Source: an uncultured Idiomarina sp. (GTDB lineage Bacteria > Pseudomonadota > Gammaproteobacteria > Enterobacterales > Alteromonadaceae). Taken from it: a stretch of DNA of 51,709 bases. The DNA lies in contig CAMPHF010000013.1 of NCBI GenBank assembly GCA_946885915.1, positions 1-51,709 of the forward strand. The letters are read 5' to 3'. A program made the position numbers and the translations under genes. Within the stretch, counting starts at the first letter, position 1; each line of letters begins with the position of its first letter. Positions 1 to 11,094 of the stretch are shown piece by piece. The notes under the pieces were generated by a model. The model was given only the letters and a program-made list of their open reading frames with translations. It searched no databases and was not told the origin of the DNA.

Positions 1-84
1 GCATAAAAACTGAAATCTCATTGAAAATATGGTGTTATTTCAGGGGAAAGGTCAGGGTGATTGAGATGAAAATCTTTGTTTAGT

Positions 85-942
85 TTATCTCCGGCTCACC
101 TTGTCCCGAACCCGCAGAAAGCTGGCGAAGCGCGGAATGCCACGGTTAGTGAAACCGTGATATTTGTAGGTCACAACGCTGCCAATGGGTGGTGGATTGG
201 CGCGCTCAGCATCGGAAAAGCCAGTGCCAATCGAAAACTCAATACCTTTGGGTGTTTTCACGCGTAATGCGCCGAGTATACCAGTGTATTTCCCGCGGCC
301 TGGTAAGTGGGCAATCACCTCAGCTTCATCATCAAAATACGGTTTTAGTTTTAATAAAGCATCGCTACGGTGCGGTTGATGAAGCGCCGAGGCTAAGTGC
401 AACATTAGCCCCTCCCCGCCTTGCTTCACCACGCGGTCCAAATAGGCGCTGAGTGCTTGGTTGGAATGAAACACTTGTTGTTTCACTGCTTGAATATGTG
501 GTGCATTAAGTTGTTCGGTCAGCCGCGTGTAATTGGCGTATCGTTCGATAAACGGCAGCTTCGCAGCGGGCATATCGAACACCATGTAATAAACCTTACG
601 CCACTCAGTATCATCAGCTACATGGCTACGAACAATGCCGCTGAGCGCATCGAAATCACCGCGCGCTCGCCATAGCTCGCCATCCAGCCACACCTTTGGT
701 AGCGGCTTAGTAAACCATGCTGGCGCAGCAATAACATGACCTTGCCGAGTGAGCAGTTGCTCACCATTCCATATTGCCCGCACCCCATCGTACTTTTCGC
801 TGACTAAATACTCGCTAATGTCGAGAGCATTGATGGGTTCGTAAACCTTCGCTAATTGCGTTGCTGGTGGCTCAGCGGCAAGTAGTGGCTGTAAACACGC
901 CAAGTGAAGCGCAATCAAGAGCAATAAACAGCGTATCGGCAT
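85..942 (-). CDS. ligE: Secreted ATP-dependent DNA ligase, LigE type
   Basis: This protein of 285 aa joins DNA nicks using ATP. The nucleotidyl-transferase motif I is visible as SEKYDGVRA, with K50 the predicted adenylated lysine. Later ligase motifs follow (DGELW near residue 89, GEGLML, then an OB-like C-terminal part starting around LLKLKPY). It is a minimal ligase without extra DNA-binding domains. The first ~23 residues form a hydrophobic signal peptide ending LLAA, so the enzyme is probably periplasmic, as known for Neisseria/Haemophilus/Vibrio-type LigE. The open frame begins at 1011, but an AAGGA lies just before the ATG at 942 and the signal peptide starts there, so I use that start. 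LigE proteins have been linked to DNA uptake and extracellular DNA in other bacteria; no competence genes are nearby here. The gene stands alone near the left edge. Confidence 0.85.
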   Translation of the reverse strand: MPIRCLLLLIALHLACLQPLLAAEPPATQLAKVYEPINALDISEYLVSEKYDGVRAIWNGEQLLTRQGHVIAAPAWFTKPLPKVWLDGELWRARGDFDALSGIVRSHVADDTEWRKVYYMVFDMPAAKLPFIERYANYTRLTEQLNAPHIQAVKQQVFHSNQALSAYLDRVVKQGGEGLMLHLASALHQPHRSDALLKLKPYFDDEAEVIAHLPGRGKYTGILGALRVKTPKGIEFSIGTGFSDAERANPPPIGSVVTYKYHGFTNRGIPRFASFLRVRDKVSRR

Positions 943-1164
943 GAGTTTCCTTGTAGGAGATGGTTCGTTCGGGCCCTTTAAAGGGCGTGATATATGAACT
1001 ATAGCCCGCAAACGATGCTTATGACCGCTGACAATCTCGTATAAGTAGCCCTTGCATGACGGATAGATATGTCATACTTTCGATTACATAATTTAAACAA
1101 GTTTGGTGTTTTTATATCTAGTGCTCAGCATGCCGAAAAAGGTTTTGTAGGCTAAGTTAACAGA

Positions 1165-1821
1165 ATGCCAAACAAAGCATCGAGAAGTGATAATTCAAGA
1201 ATGAGCATTAATACGGAAAGTCAGTATATTTCTGGGATGGGAAAGCACTCAGTCGTGCCAGAGGAAATAAAGAAATGGAATTGGGGAGCAGTATTATTTA
1301 ACTGGATATGGGGTATAGGGAATAGCACTTATATCGCGCTTCTAATGTTCGTTCCTCTGATTAACATTGTAATGATTTTCATGCTTGGTGCTAAAGGAAG
1401 TGAGTGGGCGTGGCGAAACCGAACTTGGCGAGATGTTGAACATTTTAAATCTACTCAGAAAGCTTGGCGAAATGCTGGATTCGCGCTTGTTCTTGTCGTT
1501 GTCCCATTGATATTCATTATGTTGAGTAATTTGATGAAAGGAGAGGCTTATGACCTGTCTGTCGACGCCATTAAATCCAATCGCCAAGTCATATCAATAG
1601 TAGGAAATAACCCCAATCCAGGATTATTAGTTCTAGGTGAAGTATCCTACGGTGGATCGGGAGGCACTGCCAATCTCAATTACGAAATTTCGGGCTCTAA
1701 AGGAAGTGCGGACGTATATGTTTACGCGACGAGTCTCGGGAACAAATGGGAATTAAAAAAAGTTCTGGTCGTGAGTAAAACAACGAGTGAAAAAGTCATC
1801 GTTTTAGATTTATCAGACTAG
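1165..1821 (+). CDS. Membrane protein with C-terminal Coa1-like domain
   Basis: The 218-aa product has a cytoplasmic N-terminus, an aromatic motif (WNWGAVLFNWIWGIG, about residues 38-52), a hydrophobic segment around residues 53-75, the conserved-looking GAKGSEWAWRNR, and a second hydrophobic segment around residues 110-125. The last ~80 residues resemble the Coa1 (cytochrome oxidase assembly factor) fold common in small bacterial membrane proteins of unknown role. The assignment rests on recall of the family pattern, not on a catalytic motif. No good ribosome binding site precedes the ATG at 1165; the ATG at 1201 (MSINTESQYI) is an equally likely start. The gene is AT-richer than its neighbours and uses more AT-ending codons, which hints at acquisition or weak expression. 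No function is assigned. Confidence 0.6.
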   Translation: MPNKASRSDNSRMSINTESQYISGMGKHSVVPEEIKKWNWGAVLFNWIWGIGNSTYIALLMFVPLINIVMIFMLGAKGSEWAWRNRTWRDVEHFKSTQKAWRNAGFALVLVVVPLIFIMLSNLMKGEAYDLSVDAIKSNRQVISIVGNNPNPGLLVLGEVSYGGSGGTANLNYEISGSKGSADVYVYATSLGNKWELKKVLVVSKTTSEKVIVLDLSD

Positions 1822-1858
1822 AGACACAGCAGTCCAAACTACAGAGGCATGGTTAGTT

Positions 1859-2017
1859 ATGCTGTCAGGCTGTCATGCCCTACTTTTGCCAAGTACTGTT
1901 GATCCTCTAGTAATGACAGGGTCCCAGCAGATATTTACAAATATCGCATTACCATTTGGTCTAATTCTCTTGGTTCTTTGGGCGGTGACCAAAAGGATTA
2001 AGAGCTATCGTGAGTAA
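1859..2017 (+). CDS. Possible small single-pass membrane peptide (uncertain)
   Basis: This short frame of 52 aa lies between two AT-rich hypothetical genes. Its C-terminal part has one clear hydrophobic segment (IALPFGLILLVLWAV) followed by a basic tail (TKRIKSYRE), a typical single membrane span with a cytoplasmic positive end. A shorter version starts at the ATG at 1913 (34 aa). Neither start has a convincing ribosome binding site, so it may be a chance frame or the remnant C-terminus of a larger membrane protein. I list it because it is the only coding-like content in this gap. Confidence 0.2.
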   Translation: MLSGCHALLLPSTVDPLVMTGSQQIFTNIALPFGLILLVLWAVTKRIKSYRE

Positions 2018-2108
2018 ATTTACTGCAAACCTGTAACTGATAGATAATCAGGTGTTGCTCTATGACAAATTTGACGCTTAGTTCGGCGTCAGCCTTAAAA
2101 GGATATTT

Positions 2109-2663
2109 ATGAGAAGCCTAATATTGCTGTTAGCGTTATTTTCAACCGCCGTTGTTGCTGATACCGAAGAGTTTTACTGGCTAACAGAAGATGGTTCCAA
2201 AGCGCCAAATACTGGTGATCGAAAGAGTATTTCTGGATTTGGTGGTTGGTTGGTGGTTACTTCAGATAAAGATTGGGCCGAGAAATGGAGCGCGCCTAAA
2301 GAGAATATCCCTCACTTTTCTGAGGTGAGTAAGGTCAAACTAGATGAGGAATTAACAATCTTACCTTTCTTTGCAAATCCTAAGTTAGATGAACGTCGCT
2401 ATTTTAATATTCTTTGTGATATTAAAATTATTAGACCAGATGGAAGTTTATCGATCGATGAGACTGATATTCCCTGTGCCGAGGGCTTCTTAGCAGATGA
2501 TCCTATGTCGATATTTCTCACTCAAGCTGTGATTAAGTATGTTGGTGAGGCCGGAGATCCTTATGGTGAGTGGACTGTTTTTTTCAACATGAAGGACACC
2601 AATCGGAACGTGCAGATTCCATTGGAGACATCTTTTACACTGATCGAAACAAGAGGCGATTGA
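2109..2663 (+). CDS. Hypothetical exported protein
   Basis: I do not recognise this 184-aa protein. It begins with a clear signal peptide (MRSLILLLALFSTAVVA, cleavage probably before DTEEF), so it should be periplasmic or secreted. The mature part is acidic, rich in aromatic residues and probably beta-rich; two cysteines (ILCDIK and IPCAEG, about residues 98 and 119) could form a disulfide. There is no lipobox and no further membrane span. An AAAAGGA lies at a good distance from the ATG, so the start is firm. It shares the AT-rich composition of the upstream Coa1-like gene and ends 8 bp before the convergent rluF stop. Confidence 0.6.
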   Translation: MRSLILLLALFSTAVVADTEEFYWLTEDGSKAPNTGDRKSISGFGGWLVVTSDKDWAEKWSAPKENIPHFSEVSKVKLDEELTILPFFANPKLDERRYFNILCDIKIIRPDGSLSIDETDIPCAEGFLADDPMSIFLTQAVIKYVGEAGDPYGEWTVFFNMKDTNRNVQIPLETSFTLIETRGD

Positions 2664-2671
2664 GCCAAACA

Positions 2672-3538
2672 TCACTTATTCCGATGCACCTTCCACGGGT
2701 CTACCCGCAATTCCGATTTAGGTTTGTGATCGTCGCGCGACCGAGCTGGGCGCTGTTCGCCGCGGCGCAGTGGTTTGCCCGCACTTGAGCTAGGTGGTTT
2801 GCGGCGTTTATGCCCTGCAGGCGCCTCAGATGATGAATGCTCAATGGCTTTCATAAGCTTCGCAAGTTCTTGTTCGGTTAAATCACGCCATTGGCCTACG
2901 GGTAAGTTGCCCAAGCGCACGTGCATAATGCGTTCACGTACTAATTTGGTCACTTCATAACCAAAATATTCGGTCATCCGGCGGATCTGCCTATTCATAC
3001 CTTCAATAAGCGTAATCCGGAACATAAAACGCGATTCACGCTCCACTTTGCACTTTTTCGTACGCGTCCCCAAAATTGGCACACCATTGCGCATACCCTC
3101 AATAAACTCATCGGTAATTGGCTTATTTACGGTCACCACATACTCTTTTTCGTGCTGATTGCCGGCGCGCAAAATTTTGTTCACCAAGTCGCCGTTACTG
3201 GTCAGAAAAATTAAGCCTTGGGAGTCTTTGTCGAGCCGGCCAATCGGAAAAATGCGCTCTGGATGGCGAATAAAATCCACCATATTGTCGGGCTCGGCGG
3301 AATCGGTGGTGCTCACAATTCCCACCGGCTTGTTGAGCGCAATAAACACGAACTCATCTTTATTTTGTGCGGCAATTTGTTTGCCGCGCACGCGCACGTC
3401 GTCGCCCGGTGCAACCTGATCACCAAGCACGGCAGTTTTACCATTAATGGTCACGGCGCCTTGCTCAATGAAACGATCGGCCTCGCGACGCGAGCACATA
3501 CCGCTTTCGCTAATAAACTTATTTAATCGGGTTGCCAT
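2672..3538 (-). CDS. rluF: 23S rRNA pseudouridine synthase RluF
   Basis: RluF converts a uridine of 23S rRNA (U2604 in E. coli, sometimes also U2605) to pseudouridine. The 288-aa product has an N-terminal S4 RNA-binding domain (about residues 1-50, [20 protein letters not shown]) followed by the RsuA/RluB/E/F catalytic domain with the signature [11 protein letters not shown]103 is the catalytic aspartate. The motif GMNRQIRRM near the end of the domain is also typical. The C-terminal ~55 residues are a basic, low-complexity tail, which RluF proteins often carry. The frame is open back to 3601, but AGGA before the ATG at 3538 and the family N-terminus favour this start. It is convergent with the hypothetical gene at 2109-2663. 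Confidence 0.9.
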   Translation of the reverse strand: MATRLNKFISESGMCSRREADRFIEQGAVTINGKTAVLGDQVAPGDDVRVRGKQIAAQNKDEFVFIALNKPVGIVSTTDSAEPDNMVDFIRHPERIFPIGRLDKDSQGLIFLTSNGDLVNKILRAGNQHEKEYVVTVNKPITDEFIEGMRNGVPILGTRTKKCKVERESRFMFRITLIEGMNRQIRRMTEYFGYEVTKLVRERIMHVRLGNLPVGQWRDLTEQELAKLMKAIEHSSSEAPAGHKRRKPPSSSAGKPLRRGEQRPARSRDDHKPKSELRVDPWKVHRNK

Positions 3539-3655
3539 ATTGTTCCTGCCGCACATGCCGTTGAATGCGCTCAGTATACCGTCAGCTGCGGCTGTGGCCA
3601 AAACTATCCTTGGTTGGCGTTTGATAAGGGTTCGAAAGGCAATCGCAAATGCGTA

Positions 3656-3684
3656 TTGAAATGATAACGATTATCAATTAGGAT
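3656..3684 (+). promoter_or_regulatory. Promoter with embedded Fur box for the TonB receptor operon
   Basis: A -35 element TTGAAA (3656-3661) and a -10 element TAGGAT (3679-3684) are 17 bp apart. The spacer holds TGATAACGATTATCA (3662-3676), a perfect 6-3-6 inverted repeat that fits the Fur operator core and extends imperfectly to 3659-3679. Fur with iron bound would block RNA polymerase directly. The start of transcription should fall near 3691, about 27 nt before the receptor ATG. The elements are seen in the sequence; regulation by Fur is inferred. Confidence 0.75.
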
Positions 3685-3717
3685 CTCCCGCATCATTCTT
3701 GAAACGGTAGTCCTTGT

Positions 3718-5853
3718 ATGAATCGTAAAAGTTATTTAGCCATCATGATTTTGGCCAGTTTAACCCATACTGGCGCTGCTTTTGCACAAGCAGACGAGCA
3801 AGCAACCACTGACGCTGAAGAAGTTGAGCGCATTTTAGTCGAGGGTCGGGCGCAAACCCTTTATCGGCAAACGGAAAGCAGCCTAGCCACCCGTACTAAC
3901 ACGCCTATTGAGCTCATTCCGCAAAGTGTGCAGGTGTTAACCGGCGCTTTAATCCGCGACCAAGCCGCGCGCCAAATTACCGATTTATATCGCAGTATTT
4001 CTGGGGTGAATTCTTTTAGTTATTCAGGGGTAACCTTCCGCGGCTTTCGCCAAGACGAAATTTTGTACGATGGTGTGCGCGGTGACCCCTTTAATGGCTT
4101 CTCGGTACCGCAGCTGTTCAATATTCAACAAGTGCAGGTGTTAAAAGGCCCAAGCGGCGCGATGTTTGGTAGTGGTCAGCCCGGCGGTATTATTAATTAC
4201 GTGACCAAAAAACCCACGGCCACCGCCGAGCGTTCGCTGCAGTTGGGTTTGGGTAACTATGACTTCCGTTCGGCGGCCATTGAATTAAGTGGTCCGGTCA
4301 CTGATGATGCCTCCCAGCGCTATCGCGGGGCCTATTATTACGACAACGAGCAGCCGTTTCGCTTTAACACCGAACAAACCAATAAAATTCTCGACCTAGG
4401 TTATGCTTTTGATCTTGGCCAAACCACGGAAGTGATTTTGCAATATACCGACTATAGCCAAGAGTATCAGGGTGCACGGTTGCGCGGCGTGCCGGTTGAT
4501 GATGATGGTAATTTCCTCACCGACCGTCGTTGGAACCACAACGAAGCCACCGACTTTCAAACTCTTGAAGCAGAGGTTTATCAGGCGCGAATTAACCATG
4601 AGTTTAGTTTGAATTGGCGTGCTGATGTCACGGTGCGACACTATGATAACGTCGAGCGACAGAACTACCACGAACCGCGTGGGTTGCTAGATGCAGACTT
4701 AAATCCCGTGACGAACACGGCCGATGCGGTGTTCAGCCAACGCCAGTTCCGTAACCAATATCGGGAAAATAGCGCTACTAGCATGACCGCCAACTTAATT
4801 GGTGAGGTGCAAGCCTTTGGGTTTGACCACACGCTATTGTTCGGTGGTGAATATGTGAGCAGTGACAACTATTTTGTGGGCTCAAACGCGAACCCGGGCG
4901 TGGTGCCTAATTTAGAAATTGTAAACCCCCAGTATGGGCTTACCGCCGGACCTTACACCACAGACTTGAGTACAGCCACTCCCAGCATTGGTGAAAGCAC
5001 CCGCGAAGGTTTCTATATTCAGGATCAAATTTCGTTATCGGAGCGGGCCAATATCTTGGCTAGCGTGCGGTATGACCAATTTGAAGACGAAAATGGCAGC
5101 ACCTTATTTGACGATAGCGATGTCACCTATCGCTTAGGCGGTACTTATGCCTTTACCGATTGGGTTCGCGCTTATGCACTTTATGGCACGGGCTTCGTGC
5201 CGCAGGGCGCTGGTAGCCAAGATCCCGTCATTGGCGGTCCGTTCCCATCGGAAAGCTCTGACATTATTGAGCTTGGTGCGCGCTGGAGCTTGCTCGATGA
5301 TGCACTCCGGATTAGCACGGCCACCTATCAAATTGAGCGTGAGAATATTCTGCAGGCCACGGGCGAGATCAGCAGCGACGGTCGTGACATTCTTGGTAAT
5401 GTGGGAACGGTGCGTGCGCGTGGCTTCGAACTCGACGTTTTAGGGGATTTAACCGAGCGCTGGGTATTGAACGTGAATTATGCCTACAACGATACCCGTA
5501 TCGTCGAGACGGTACCGGGTGAGTCGGTCACCAATGCTGTAGGTGATCGTTTTGCCAATGCCCCACTGCACCAGTTTGGGGTGTGGACACGCTACGAATT
5601 ACCCATGCTGAATTCTTCAATTAGTGGCGGTATGGATTTTGTCAGCGAGCAACTCAGTTTGTCCGGCCAACGGGTAAAGCCTTACACGGTATTTGATATT
5701 AGTTGGCAAACCGAGTTCGACCAGTGGTTGTTCCAATTGAACGTGAAAAACTTGTTCGATAAGGAATACGCCTCAAGCGGTTTCATTGACCGCACCGGTC
5801 ACTTCCCAGGTGAACCGCGGCGGGTGTACGCGAATGTCACTTATCGGTTTTAA
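3718..5853 (+). CDS. TonB-dependent ferric-siderophore receptor
   Basis: This outer-membrane receptor of 711 aa should import a ferric siderophore using TonB energy. It has a signal peptide (MNRKSYLAIMILASLTHTGAAFAQA), a TonB-box-like stretch (ERILVEG, about residues 37-43), a plug domain with IPQSVQVLTGALIRDQ, GFRQDEILYDG and VLKGPSGAMFGSGQPGGIINY, and a beta-barrel ending in the aromatic sequence YANVTYRF. The plug pattern is that of the FhuE/FpvA/FoxA-like siderophore receptors (TIGR01783 type); the ligand cannot be read from sequence. There is no N-terminal signalling (STN) domain, so it is not a FecA-type regulator. The ribosome binding site is weak. A Fur box lies in its promoter, and the PepSY membrane protein follows 19 bp downstream, probably in the same operon. 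Confidence 0.9.
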   Translation: MNRKSYLAIMILASLTHTGAAFAQADEQATTDAEEVERILVEGRAQTLYRQTESSLATRTNTPIELIPQSVQVLTGALIRDQAARQITDLYRSISGVNSFSYSGVTFRGFRQDEILYDGVRGDPFNGFSVPQLFNIQQVQVLKGPSGAMFGSGQPGGIINYVTKKPTATAERSLQLGLGNYDFRSAAIELSGPVTDDASQRYRGAYYYDNEQPFRFNTEQTNKILDLGYAFDLGQTTEVILQYTDYSQEYQGARLRGVPVDDDGNFLTDRRWNHNEATDFQTLEAEVYQARINHEFSLNWRADVTVRHYDNVERQNYHEPRGLLDADLNPVTNTADAVFSQRQFRNQYRENSATSMTANLIGEVQAFGFDHTLLFGGEYVSSDNYFVGSNANPGVVPNLEIVNPQYGLTAGPYTTDLSTATPSIGESTREGFYIQDQISLSERANILASVRYDQFEDENGSTLFDDSDVTYRLGGTYAFTDWVRAYALYGTGFVPQGAGSQDPVIGGPFPSESSDIIELGARWSLLDDALRISTATYQIERENILQATGEISSDGRDILGNVGTVRARGFELDVLGDLTERWVLNVNYAYNDTRIVETVPGESVTNAVGDRFANAPLHQFGVWTRYELPMLNSSISGGMDFVSEQLSLSGQRVKPYTVFDISWQTEFDQWLFQLNVKNLFDKEYASSGFIDRTGHFPGEPRRVYANVTYRF

Positions 5854-5872
5854 CGGTAGCTAGGGCTTTATC

Positions 5873-7132
5873 ATGACCAATCGTCAGTGGTTTACTATTC
5901 ACTCTTGGGTCGGCTTTGCATTTGCTGGTCTGTTGCTGCTGATCTGTGCCACTGGCGTGCTTGCTACCTTAAGCTACGAAATTCAATATGTAAGCGCGGC
6001 TAAGTATCGGGCGCTAACTGAACGCGATGGGCCCGTGGCTTGGGCCGAGTTAGAGCAAAACCTAGCGGCAGAATACCCTGCTAGTCATGTGTTGGGCGCC
6101 CAAGTGCATGGTCAGCATTATTTAGCTGGCGAAGCGCGGCTCATGACGCCCAACGGCTTTCAGTTTGTGTATTTCGATCCGGCCAGCGGGCAACTATTAG
6201 GTGTAGGAGAATGGGGCCAAGTATCACGTTACTTGCGCGACATTCACATGTATTTATCGATGGGCACGACGGGTAAATACATTGTTACCCTTACCAGCTT
6301 GTTGCTGTTGGCCAGTTTAGTCACCAGTTTTTATGTTTATCGTAAATGGTGGCGTGGCTTTCTCAGCAATCCGGGCGGCTTAAGCTGGCGCAAACGTGCT
6401 GAATGGTCGGGTTGGCACAAGTGGTTAGGGTTATGGGCCTGGTGGTTCGTCGCGCTTATGGCTATTACTGGGTTGTGGTATTTGGCAGAGCAGTTCATGT
6501 TCTCTAACAATATTCAGCACTACCCCAAAGCACCGCAACTGCAACATACGGAAGCTCAGAAAGCTGGCGCTCGGGCATTATCCTTAAGCGAGCTGATCGC
6601 CAGTGCTCAGCAAGCGCGGCCAGATATGGATATTACCGGCTTCTTTTACCCCCATGGTTACGATCAGCCGATGTCTTTTGTCGGTCAAAACGGCACCACT
6701 TTAGTGCGGGATCGGGCCAATAGGGTGTATGTCGATCCGCTGTCTGGGCGCATACTAGGTACCCAATATGCGCAGGATTTAGCGCTGCTTGCGCGAATTT
6801 CTGATACTGCCGATCCGCTCCACTTTGGTAATTTCGCCAGCGGCACAGTGAGCGGGCTCACGCTGAAATTGGTGTACGCAGTGTTTGGCCTCATGCTAAC
6901 AGGCTTAGTGGCTGGCGGCATGCGGATGCACTATTTGCGTACCCAGCGCAAGCAACCTAATAGCGCAAAATGGTTAGGTATTACTGGGTGCGCATCACTA
7001 GCTCTAAGCGTGGTGGCACTTGTTTATACTACGCTTACTTTTGCGGAATATAGCAGCACGTCAACCTCGCTATCTCCGCAGCTGGGCACTATCCCCGCAA
7101 CAGTCCTTTCCAAAAATCGATTACAGCAATAG
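5873..7132 (+). CDS. PepSY-associated transmembrane protein, iron-uptake related
   Basis: This inner-membrane protein of 419 aa belongs to the PepSY_TM family, often found beside siderophore receptors and suspected of ferric-siderophore reduction in the periplasm. Four hydrophobic segments are visible: residues ~10-30 (WVGFAFAGLLLLICATGVLA), ~140-160, ~185-210 (WLGLWAWWFVALMAITGLWYL), and ~325-350, plus a final one near residues 365-385. Conserved histidines occur at IHSWVGF, DIHMYLS, WHKWLGL and DPLHFGNF, as expected for a possible haem-binding membrane reductase. AGGG precedes the ATG. Position directly after the Fur-controlled receptor gives the functional hint; the reductase role is family inference only. 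Confidence 0.8.
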   Translation: MTNRQWFTIHSWVGFAFAGLLLLICATGVLATLSYEIQYVSAAKYRALTERDGPVAWAELEQNLAAEYPASHVLGAQVHGQHYLAGEARLMTPNGFQFVYFDPASGQLLGVGEWGQVSRYLRDIHMYLSMGTTGKYIVTLTSLLLLASLVTSFYVYRKWWRGFLSNPGGLSWRKRAEWSGWHKWLGLWAWWFVALMAITGLWYLAEQFMFSNNIQHYPKAPQLQHTEAQKAGARALSLSELIASAQQARPDMDITGFFYPHGYDQPMSFVGQNGTTLVRDRANRVYVDPLSGRILGTQYAQDLALLARISDTADPLHFGNFASGTVSGLTLKLVYAVFGLMLTGLVAGGMRMHYLRTQRKQPNSAKWLGITGCASLALSVVALVYTTLTFAEYSSTSTSLSPQLGTIPATVLSKNRLQQ

Positions 7133-7218
7133 TTTTAATCGGTTTGGCGGTTTTCACAAAAAGCGACTAGAGTTTCTCCACGGTGTCTGCTCGACAGACC
7201 GGAAGTTTTATAAGAATG

Positions 7219-7242
7219 GCGCGCTAATTATAGTGCGCTTTT
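7219..7242 (+). terminator. Hairpin with T4 run between PepSY gene and katG
   Basis: GCGCGCTA (7219-7226) can pair with TAGTGCGC (7231-7238) with one G-U pair, leaving an ATTA loop and then TTTT. It lies 24 bp before katG. It may end transcription of the iron operon or act as an attenuator-like element in the katG leader. A TATAGT within it could alternatively be part of a katG -10 element, so the role is uncertain. Confidence 0.4.
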
Positions 7243-7248
7243 GTGTAA

Positions 7249-9513
<2,265 letters not shown>

Positions 9514-9531
9514 GCAATTGTTTTAACGACA

Positions 9532-9558
9532 AACGGCGCCTCTCGGCGCCGTTTTTTT
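9532..9558 (+). terminator. Rho-independent terminator of katG
   Basis: AACGGCGCC (9532-9540) and GGCGCCGTT (9545-9553) form a perfect 9-bp GC-rich stem with loop TCTC, followed by a run of T. It lies 19 bp after the katG stop and between two convergent genes. Confidence 0.9.
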
Positions 9559-9568
9559 ATCGATTACT

Positions 9569-10423
9569 TTAAATATATTTGCCGTCGAAATCGGCGGCAC
9601 TATGGCGCTCGGGCACCTGTTCGTGCGCTTCACCCCAACTGCGATTCACCATACGGCCACGTTTCACCGCGTCGCGCGCCATCAATTGCTTACTCCAGCG
9701 TAATACGTTGGTGTATTTATCAGCTTCAATAAAGCTTGCCGCTTCATATAAATTGCATGACACCAACTGACCATACCAAGGCCAAATCGCCATATCGGCA
9801 ATGCTATATTCGCTGCCCGCAATAAACTCATGCTCAGCCAATTGCTTATCTAGCACATCCAGCTGGCGCTTAATTTCCATGGTGTAGCGGTTGATCGGAT
9901 ATTCATATTTTTCTGGTGCATAAGCGTAAAAATGGCCAAAACCACCGCCGAGTAACGGCGCACTACCCATTTGCCAGAATAACCAGTTCATCACCTCGGC
10001 ACGTTGTGCAGCGGGTATAAAGGCGTCAAACTTCTCTGCCAAATAAACCAAAATTGAGCCTGATTCGAATACTCGTTGACCATTTGTGGTGTCCAGCAAG
10101 GCCGGAATTTTGGAATTAGGATTTACCTCGACAAAGCCGCTGCTGAATTGCTCACCTTCCATAATATTAATAATGTGGGCATCATATTCAGCCTCGGTTT
10201 TACCCAGTGCCAGCAACTCTTCTAGCATAATGGTAACTTTCACGCCATTTGGCGTTGCAAGGGAATAGAGCTGCAATGGGTGCTTACCCCGCGGTAGTTC
10301 TTTATCGTGGGTAGCACCTGAAATAGGTCGATTGATATTGGCGAATTTGCCGCCACTGGCTTGGTCCCACTGCCATACCTTGGGTGGAATGTATGTTGAT
10401 GATTTCTGTTCAGACTGGCTCAT
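9569..10423 (-). CDS. yghU: Glutathione S-transferase family protein YghU
   Basis: YghU is a nu-class glutathione transferase with disulfide-bond reductase activity toward small disulfides and organic peroxides. The 284-aa product carries the typical YghU N-terminus (YIPPKVWQWDQASGGKFANI), a thioredoxin-like domain starting at PLQLYSLATPNGVKVTIML, the cis-Pro region NSKIPALLD, ESGSILVYLAEKF (glutathione contact), and an all-helical C-terminal domain. Length matches the E. coli protein. The frame is open to 10486, but AAGGA seven bases before the ATG at 10423 fixes the start at MSQSEQKSST. It fits the peroxide-defence context beside katG but has its own transcription unit, convergent with katG. 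Confidence 0.9.
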   Translation of the reverse strand: MSQSEQKSSTYIPPKVWQWDQASGGKFANINRPISGATHDKELPRGKHPLQLYSLATPNGVKVTIMLEELLALGKTEAEYDAHIINIMEGEQFSSGFVEVNPNSKIPALLDTTNGQRVFESGSILVYLAEKFDAFIPAAQRAEVMNWLFWQMGSAPLLGGGFGHFYAYAPEKYEYPINRYTMEIKRQLDVLDKQLAEHEFIAGSEYSIADMAIWPWYGQLVSCNLYEAASFIEADKYTNVLRWSKQLMARDAVKRGRMVNRSWGEAHEQVPERHSAADFDGKYI

Positions 10424-10537
10424 GATGATTCCTTCATGATTGAATTGAGTACTATTATATTCGTTGTAATCACCAGATAAGTTCAATCGTGCAGCCAGAA
10501 GACTTCGCTATATGTTATGCCAGCGCCAGCAATAAAA

Positions 10538-10557
10538 AAGCCACCCAAAGGTGGCTT
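10538..10557 (-). terminator. Terminator of the BON lipoprotein gene
   Basis: AAGCCACC (10538-10545) and GGTGGCTT (10550-10557) form a perfect 8-bp stem. Read on the minus strand, the hairpin is followed by TTTTATT, as expected for a Rho-independent terminator of the gene ending at 10601. Confidence 0.85.
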
Positions 10558-10600
10558 CATCATTTCAAGCAATCATTAGCGGCTTGTTAGCCTTAAACAA

Positions 10601-11002
10601 TTAACCTTGAACTTCGATATCGTTCTCTACTGATTTTACGCCTTCAATACCTTCAGCGATTTGCTCGGCTAAATCGGCTTCAGCATCAGTTGCAACTATG
10701 CCACTTAACACAACGTTGCCGTCAATCGTTTCGACATTAATGTCGTTGGCGCTCAGTTGGTCAGCATCAAGAAACGCTGCTTTCACTCGGCCGGTAATGG
10801 CTGAGTCACTTAAAAAATCACCGGTTGCGTCCGCTGCTTCACGTGCATAGTCAGCCGCATCTGTGGCTGCTTCTTTACTTGCTTCTACCACATCATTGGT
10901 CGTTTCTTGAGCTTTGTCGCCTGCTTCTTCAGCACAACCAGTTAAGCCCACAGAACCAACAACCAAAACACCCGAAATCATTAATACTTTGAACCACTGC
11001 AT
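10601..11002 (-). CDS. BON-domain lipoprotein (OsmY-like)
   Basis: The 133-aa product has a lipoprotein signal peptide with lipobox LTGC (C23 is the predicted lipidated residue), then an Ala/Asp/Glu-rich helical linker (residues ~25-62), then one BON domain (residues ~65-131, SAITGRVKAAFLDADQLSAN and later GNVVLSGIV). BON domains are thought to bind phospholipid surfaces, and related OsmY/DolP proteins protect the envelope under osmotic or outer-membrane stress. It lacks the second BON domain of OsmY and DolP. A strong AGGAGGT precedes the ATG. It appears to be a single-gene unit with its own terminator. Confidence 0.85.
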   Translation of the reverse strand: MQWFKVLMISGVLVVGSVGLTGCAEEAGDKAQETTNDVVEASKEAATDAADYAREAADATGDFLSDSAITGRVKAAFLDADQLSANDINVETIDGNVVLSGIVATDAEADLAEQIAEGIEGVKSVENDIEVQG

Positions 11003-11094
11003 ACACTACCTCCTGTAAAGGTGACTAAGTTCGCTTACAAATATAGGCGTCTTTACAAAAAGATCGAGTGGCTTTACCGATTTTTTTCACTCTA

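Noticed and set aside
1..84. Partial gene at the left edge
   Set aside because: No open frame with coding character reaches the edge; only AT-rich non-coding sequence is seen.
2072..2091. Small hairpin TGACGC/GCGTCA before the exported unknown, considered as an integron attC remnant
   Set aside because: Only a 6-bp stem, no conserved attC core sequences, and no integrase in the window.
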